From Streptococcus mitis subsp. hohhotensis (GTDB lineage Bacteria; Bacillota; Bacilli; Lactobacillales; Streptococcaceae), in assembly GCF_000722775.1 (NCBI RefSeq), contig NZ_JPFZ01000006.1, positions 93,830 through 157,829 of the forward strand: a stretch of DNA of 64,000 nucleotides, read 5' to 3'. The position numbers and the translations under genes are program-made. The notes under the pieces are model-generated. The model saw only the letters and a program-made list of their open reading frames with translations, did not search any database and was not told where the DNA came from. The first letter of the stretch is position 1; every line of letters starts with the position of its first letter. Positions 59,228 to 64,000 of this stretch are shown piece by piece.

Positions 59228-59917
59228 ATGGCTAGAACGGTTGTAGGAGTTGCTGCAAATCTATGTCCCGTAGACGCAGAAGGCAAAAACATTCATTCAT
59301 CTGTATCTTGTAGATTCGCAGAGAGCATTCGTCAAGTCGGTGGTCTCCCTTTAGTCATTCCTGTTGGTGATGAGTCAGTTGTACGCGATTATGTGGAAAT
59401 GATTGACAAACTCATTTTGACAGGCGGTCAAAATGTCCACCCTCAGTTTTATGGAGAGAAAAAGACCATCGAGAGCGATGATTACAATCTAGTACGTGAT
59501 GAGTTTGAATTGGCCCTCTTGAAAGAAGCGCTTCGTCAGAATAAACCAATTATGGCAATCTGTCGCGGTGTTCAACTTGTCAATGTTGCCTTTGGTGGAA
59601 CCCTCAATCAAGGAATCGAAGGTCACTGGCAAGGGCTACCTTTCGGAACATCTCACTCTATTGAGACAGTAGAAGGAAGCGTGGTGGCTAAGCTATTTGG
59701 GAAAGAAAGTCAGGTCAACTCCGTCCATCGTCAAAGCATTAAAGATTTGGCACCTAATTTCCGTGTAACTGCTATTGATCCAAGAGACCAAACTATTGAA
59801 GCGATTGAGTCTATCGACGAGCACCGCATTATCGGTTTACAGTGGCATCCAGAGTTTCTGGTTAATGAAGAAGATGGCAATTTAGAATTATTTGAGTATT
59901 TATTGAATGAACTGTAA
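59228..59917 (+). CDS. Class I glutamine amidotransferase-like (gamma-Glu-GABA hydrolase type)
   Basis: 229 residues from the ATG at 59228 (GAAAGGAGAGACATC). Peptidase C26 fold: LILTGGQNVHPQFYGE, the nucleophile Cys in MAICRGVQLVNVAFGG, and His/Glu in GLQWHPEF. Related to PuuD; the actual gamma-glutamyl substrate in streptococci is uncertain. Monocistronic. Confidence 0.88.
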   Translation: MARTVVGVAANLCPVDAEGKNIHSSVSCRFAESIRQVGGLPLVIPVGDESVVRDYVEMIDKLILTGGQNVHPQFYGEKKTIESDDYNLVRDEFELALLKEALRQNKPIMAICRGVQLVNVAFGGTLNQGIEGHWQGLPFGTSHSIETVEGSVVAKLFGKESQVNSVHRQSIKDLAPNFRVTAIDPRDQTIEAIESIDEHRIIGLQWHPEFLVNEEDGNLELFEYLLNEL

Positions 59918-59981
59918 CGACTGGGACATCTGGTCGTTCTTTATTTTATTTTTTCAAAATTTTTGGAATGTGGGATTTTTA

Positions 59982-59993
59982 CGCAAACGTTTG
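59982..59993 (+). promoter_or_regulatory. MalR/CcpA-type operator upstream of pgi
   Basis: CGCAAACGTTTG, identical to 12 of 14 bases of the malM operator. A GGTAAGCGTT motif follows at about 60045, which also occurs in the malX-malM gap (31025). Confidence 0.65.
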
Positions 59994-60087
59994 AATTCTG
60001 ATAAAAATTGGAGAAATTCGACAAAAAAACTTGAAAAAAACGAAGGTAAGCGTTATGATAGAAAAGAAGAAATATTGGAGGAATAAC

Positions 60088-61437
60088 ATGTCACATATTA
60101 AATTTGATTATTCAAAAGTTTTAGACAAATTTGTTGCACCACATGAAGTGGAATACATGCAATCACAAGTAACAGCAGCAGATGAATTGATCCGTAAAGG
60201 AACTGGTGCTGGTAGCGACTTCTTAGGATGGTTGGACCTTCCTGAAAACTACGACCGCGAAGAATTTGACCGCATCTTGAAAGCTGCTGAGCAAATCAAA
60301 TCAGACAGCGATGTCTTGGTTGTAATCGGTATCGGTGGATCTTACCTTGGTGCCAAAGCAGCAATCGACTTCTTGAACCACCACTTTGCTAACTTGCAAA
60401 CAAAAGAAGAACGCAAGGCTCCACAAATCCTTTACGCAGGAAACTCAATCTCATCTACTTACCTTGCTGACTTGGTAGAGTATGTTGCAGACAAAGACTT
60501 CTCAGTAAACGTGATTTCTAAATCAGGTACAACAACTGAACCAGCTATCGCTTTCCGTGTCTTCAAAGAACTCTTGGTTAAGAAATACGGACAAGAAGAA
60601 GCAAACAAACGTATCTACGCAACAACTGACCGCCAAAAAGGTGCTGTTAAGGTTGAAGCAGACGCTAACGGTTGGGAAACCTTTGTGGTTCCAGATGACA
60701 TCGGTGGACGCTTCTCAGTATTGACAGCAGTTGGTTTGCTTCCAATTGCAGCATCAGGAGCTGACATTAAAGCCCTTATGGAAGGTGCGAATGCAGCTCG
60801 CAAAGACTACACTTCAGATAAAATCTCTGAAAACGAAGCTTATCAATACGCAGCAGTTCGTAATATCCTTTACCGTAAAGGATATGCAACTGAAATCTTG
60901 GTAAACTACGAGCCATCACTTCAATACTTCTCAGAATGGTGGAAACAATTGGCTGGTGAATCAGAAGGAAAAGACCAAAAAGGTATCTACCCAACTTCAG
61001 CCAACTTCTCAACTGACTTGCACTCACTTGGTCAATTTATCCAAGAAGGAACTCGTATCATGTTTGAAACAGTTGTTCGTGTTGACAAACCTCGTAAAAA
61101 CGTGATTATCCCTAGCTTGGAAGAAGACCTTGACGGACTTGGTTACCTTCAAGGAAAAGACGTTGACTTTGTAAACAAAAAAGCAACTGACGGTGTTCTT
61201 CTTGCCCACACAGATGGTGATGTACCAAACATGTACGTGACTCTTCCAGAGCAAGACGCTTTCACTCTTGGTTACACTATCTACTTCTTCGAACTGGCAA
61301 TTGCCCTTTCAGGTTACTTGAATGCTATCAACCCATTTGACCAACCAGGTGTTGAAGCTTACAAACGTAACATGTTTGCCCTTCTTGGAAAACCAGGATT
61401 TGAAGAATTGAGCAAAGAACTTAACGCACGTCTATAA
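60088..61437 (+). CDS. pgi: Glucose-6-phosphate isomerase
   Basis: 449 residues from the ATG at 60088 (TTGGAGGAATAAC). Family signatures: [47 protein letters not shown]. It links glucose-6-phosphate, made from maltodextrins via glucose-1-phosphate, to glycolysis. Strong codon bias like glgP. Confidence 0.97.
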   Translation: MSHIKFDYSKVLDKFVAPHEVEYMQSQVTAADELIRKGTGAGSDFLGWLDLPENYDREEFDRILKAAEQIKSDSDVLVVIGIGGSYLGAKAAIDFLNHHFANLQTKEERKAPQILYAGNSISSTYLADLVEYVADKDFSVNVISKSGTTTEPAIAFRVFKELLVKKYGQEEANKRIYATTDRQKGAVKVEADANGWETFVVPDDIGGRFSVLTAVGLLPIAASGADIKALMEGANAARKDYTSDKISENEAYQYAAVRNILYRKGYATEILVNYEPSLQYFSEWWKQLAGESEGKDQKGIYPTSANFSTDLHSLGQFIQEGTRIMFETVVRVDKPRKNVIIPSLEEDLDGLGYLQGKDVDFVNKKATDGVLLAHTDGDVPNMYVTLPEQDAFTLGYTIYFFELAIALSGYLNAINPFDQPGVEAYKRNMFALLGKPGFEELSKELNARL

Positions 61438-61443
61438 TAGAAG

Positions 61444-61470
61444 AAAAGAGTGGTTTGTCCACTCTTTTTA
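61444..61470 (+). terminator. pgi terminator
   Basis: AAAAGAGTGG-tttgt-CCACTCTTTT. Confidence 0.85.
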
Positions 61471-61564
61471 CTCTCTTTATCCATAGAAATTGGACTCAGC
61501 CAAGACTTGTGATATAATATAGAGAGCAAAAAGGCAGACGCCTAGAGACTTTATAGGAGAAACT

Positions 61565-63025
61565 ATGTCAAAAGATATCCGCGTACGTTACGCACCAAGT
61601 CCAACAGGACTACTACACATCGGAAATGCCCGTACAGCATTGTTCAACTACCTTTACGCACGTCATCATGGTGGAACTTTTATTATCCGTATCGAAGATA
61701 CTGACCGTAAACGCCATGTCGAGGATGGTGAACGTTCACAGCTTGAAAACCTTCGTTGGTTAGGTATGGACTGGGATGAAAGTCCAGAAACACATGAAAA
61801 TTACCGCCAGTCTGAGCGTTTGGACTTGTATCAAAAATACATTGACCAACTATTAGCTGAAGGAAAAGCCTACAAATCTTACGTTACAGAAGAAGAGTTA
61901 GCAGCTGAACGTGAACGCCAAGAAGCAGCTGGCGAAACACCACGCTACATCAACGAATACCTTGGTATGAGTGAAGAAGAAAAAGCAGCTTACATCGCAG
62001 AACGTGAAGCAGCAGGGATCATTCCAACTGTTCGCTTGTCGGTCAATGAGTCAGGTATCTACAAGTGGCATGATATGGTCAAAGGTGATATCGAATTTGA
62101 AGGTGGTAATATCGGTGGTGACTGGGTTATCCAAAAGAAAGACGGTTACCCAACTTACAACTTTGCTGTTGTCGTCGATGACCATGATATGCAAATCTCT
62201 CACGTAATTCGTGGAGACGACCACATTGCTAATACACCGAAACAGCTTATGGTCTATGAAGCACTTGGTTGGGAAACTCCAGAGTTTGGTCACATGACTT
62301 TGATTATCAACTCTGAAACTGGGAAAAAATTGTCTAAACGTGACACCAACACCCTTCAGTTTATCGAAGACTACCGTAAAAAAGGCTATTTACCAGAAGC
62401 AGTCTTTAACTTTATTGCTCTTCTTGGTTGGAACCCAGGTGGCGAAGATGAGATTTTCTCTCGTGAAGAACTCATTAAACTTTTCGATGAAAACCGCCTC
62501 AGCAAGTCTCCGGCAGCCTTTGACCAGAAAAAACTCGACTGGATGAGCAATGATTATATCAAGAATGCAGACCTAGAAACTATCTTTGAAATGGCAAAAC
62601 CATTCCTAGAAGAAGCAGGTCGATTGACTGACAAGGCTGAAAAATTAGTTGAACTCTATAAACCACAAATGAAATCAGTCGATGAAATTATCCCATTGAC
62701 AGATCTCTTCTTCTCAGATTTCCCAGAATTGACCGAAGCAGAGCGCGAAGTCATGGCAGGTGAAACAGTCCCAACAGTTCTTGAAGCCTTCAAAGCAAAA
62801 CTTGAAGCGATGACAGATGATGAATTTGTAACAGAGAATATCTTCCCACAAATTAAAGCAGTCCAAAAAGAAACAGGTATTAAAGGGAAAAATCTTTTCA
62901 TGCCTATTCGTATCGCTGTTTCAGGTGAAATGCATGGACCAGAATTACCAGATACAATTTTCTTGCTTGGACGTGAAAAATCAATTCAGCATATCGAAAA
63001 TATGTTAAAGGAAATCTCTAAGTAA
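61565..63025 (+). CDS. gltX: Glutamyl-tRNA synthetase
   Basis: 486 residues, class I. HIGH-equivalent [24 protein letters not shown]-equivalent KKLSKRDTN, and a C-terminal anticodon-binding domain. It charges tRNA-Glu, whose gene lies 0.6 kb downstream (and probably tRNA-Gln by transamidation). The promoter has a TATAAT near 61512. Confidence 0.97.
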   Translation: MSKDIRVRYAPSPTGLLHIGNARTALFNYLYARHHGGTFIIRIEDTDRKRHVEDGERSQLENLRWLGMDWDESPETHENYRQSERLDLYQKYIDQLLAEGKAYKSYVTEEELAAERERQEAAGETPRYINEYLGMSEEEKAAYIAEREAAGIIPTVRLSVNESGIYKWHDMVKGDIEFEGGNIGGDWVIQKKDGYPTYNFAVVVDDHDMQISHVIRGDDHIANTPKQLMVYEALGWETPEFGHMTLIINSETGKKLSKRDTNTLQFIEDYRKKGYLPEAVFNFIALLGWNPGGEDEIFSREELIKLFDENRLSKSPAAFDQKKLDWMSNDYIKNADLETIFEMAKPFLEEAGRLTDKAEKLVELYKPQMKSVDEIIPLTDLFFSDFPELTEAEREVMAGETVPTVLEAFKAKLEAMTDDEFVTENIFPQIKAVQKETGIKGKNLFMPIRIAVSGEMHGPELPDTIFLLGREKSIQHIENMLKEISK

Positions 63026-63038
63026 GAAGGATGCAACA

Positions 63039-63473
63039 ATGGACATCTGGGAAAAGATGTACGAAGAAGCACAGAAGCTATACGATCCACATGAAGTATC
63101 AGACTTTGTTTATGCCAATCATGTTGTAGCTGCAGTAGAAGCAGAAGATGGACAAATATTTACAGGATTCTGTATGGAGGGAACTTGTGGTGTTTTCCAT
63201 CTCTGCGCAGAGCGGGCAGCACTCTTCAATATGTACCAATTTTCGGGACGAACTAAGGTTAAAAAAGTCTTAGCCTTTCGAGATAAACCACCTTATGGTG
63301 GAAGTTCAGCCATGCCTTGCGGTGCCTGTAGAGAATTCCTTTTAGAGCTTAATGCTGAAAATAAAGATGCAGAATTCATGATGGACTACGATACAAGAAA
63401 GACGGTGAAAGTCGCAGAACTAATCCCCTATTGGTGGGGAGAAGAACGTGCTTCTAAGTTTAATGAACAATAG
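63039..63473 (+). CDS. Cytidine/blasticidin-type deaminase
   Basis: 144 residues. Zinc deaminase motifs: LCAERAAL (C/H-A-E) and PCGACRE (P-C-x-x-C). The family includes cytidine and blasticidin-S deaminases; the substrate is unassigned. It starts 13 nt after gltX and probably shares its transcript. An AGAAGGATGCAACA-ATG start. Confidence 0.85.
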   Translation: MDIWEKMYEEAQKLYDPHEVSDFVYANHVVAAVEAEDGQIFTGFCMEGTCGVFHLCAERAALFNMYQFSGRTKVKKVLAFRDKPPYGGSSAMPCGACREFLLELNAENKDAEFMMDYDTRKTVKVAELIPYWWGEERASKFNEQ

Positions 63474-63502
63474 AAGAGTCAGTACAATTCTGGCTCTTTT
63501 TA
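63474..63502 (+). terminator. gltX-deaminase terminator
   Basis: AGAGTCAG pairs with CTGGCTCT, followed by a T run. Confidence 0.75.
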
Positions 63503-63566
63503 CTATAATTTGAAAAACTGTACTTGAAAAGAATTGAAAGATTTGTAAAAAAGTTTAAAAAAGTAG

Positions 63567-63594
63567 TTGACAAAAAATAAAAAGTCGGTATAAT
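63567..63594 (+). promoter_or_regulatory. tRNA-Glu promoter
   Basis: TTGACA, 16 nt, TATAAT. Confidence 0.85.
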
Positions 63595-63619
63595 AGTAAG
63601 AGTTGAAAATAACAACTCT

Positions 63620-63691
63620 GGTCCGTTGGTCAAGGGGTTAAGACACCGCCTTTTCACGGCGGTAACACGGGTTCGAATCCCGTACGGACTA
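63620..63691 (+). tRNA. tRNA-Glu (TTC anticodon)
   Basis: Cloverleaf: acceptor GGTCCGT / ACGGACT (first pair G-T), D arm, anticodon stem CCGCC-TTTTCAC-GGCGG with anticodon TTC, and T arm ACGGGTTCGAATCCCGT. CCA is not encoded. Confidence 0.95.
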
Positions 63692-63750
63692 TGGTATGTT
63701 GCAGTTGAAACACTTGATGAAAAAAGTTTTAAAAAAGTTTCAAAAAAGTG

Positions 63751-63779
63751 TTGACAAGCAAAAGCGACTGTGATATACT
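63751..63779 (+). promoter_or_regulatory. rRNA operon promoter
   Basis: TTGACA, 17 nt, TATACT, about 155 bp before the 16S 5' end. The leader between holds no gene. Confidence 0.85.
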
Positions 63780-63934
63780 AATATAGTTGTCGCTTGAGAG
63801 AAGTGAGTGACAAAGACCTTTGAAAACTGAACAAGACGAACCAATGTGCAGGGCACTACAACTAAGGTTGTAGTACTGAACAATGAAAAAAACAATAAAT
63901 CTGTCAGTGACAGAAATGAGTGAGAACTCAAACT

Positions 63935-64000
63935 TTTAATGAGAGTTTGATCCTGGCTCAGGACGAACGCTGGCGGCGTGCCTAATACATGCAAGTAGAA
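63935..64000 (+). rRNA. rrs: 16S ribosomal RNA, 5' end (partial)
   Basis: GAGTTTGATCCTGGCTCAGG and GAACGCTGGCGGCGTGCCT are the universal 16S start. The mature end is estimated by aligning GAGTTTGA to its known position 9. Truncated by the window. Confidence 0.95.

Overview
The window is a chromosome segment of a mitis-group Streptococcus (S. pneumoniae, S. pseudopneumoniae or S. mitis). The reasons are four BOX elements, a choline-binding surface protein, the maltodextrin locus malR-malA-malD-malC-malX / malM-glgP, patA-patB, mutS/argR/argS and PBP1b-type genes in pneumococcal order, and low G+C with frequent extended -10 (TGnTATAAT) promoters. I cannot fix the species from sequence alone.

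Positions 1-4950 are accessory DNA. They hold a window-truncated thioredoxin-like CPYC protein, an Excalibur-domain protein, an XRE regulator, a choline-binding protein with a duplicated non-choline module, a possible orphan structured RNA, and a RelB/RelE-type toxin-antitoxin pair. Positions about 4949-13192 are an 8.2-kb integrative mobilizable element in the 3' end of rpmG. It carries a tyrosine integrase, an excisionase, a pMV158-type rolling-circle Rep, a membrane protein, an FtsK/TcpA coupling ATPase, DUF961, a sigma-like regulator, a large XRE protein and cadX-cadD. A 13-bp-stem hairpin upstream of rep shows TACTACGAC in its loop, the nick sequence of pMV158-family origins. Both ends encode the last codons of L33 (Thr-Glu-Val-Lys-stop) with different synonymous codons, as expected for an element that rebuilds its target gene. 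The left end also carries a second arm-type repeat, which suggests an older related element beside it.

Positions 13.2-64 kb are core chromosome: rpmG-rpmF, ilvD, an Rgg regulator with an MFS transporter, hisS, a six-gene membrane/XRE/CPBP operon, aspS-yitT, the MalR-controlled maltodextrin import and breakdown genes, small membrane proteins, rlmA, a P-type ATPase, tyrS, pbp1b (5' frameshift), a DMT exporter, the acetyl branch of the diaminopimelate pathway behind a structured leader, a folate enzyme and a rhomboid, galU-gpsA, argS/argR-mutS, patA-patB, a glutamine amidotransferase, pgi, gltX, a deaminase, then tRNA-Glu and the start of an rRNA operon.

The most notable observations are the element's origin and attachment sites, a pair of about 116-bp hairpin repeats exactly 200 bp apart between argS and a small gene, the structured RNA leader before the diaminopimelate acetyltransferase gene, and the 2-nt frameshift near the start of pbp1b.
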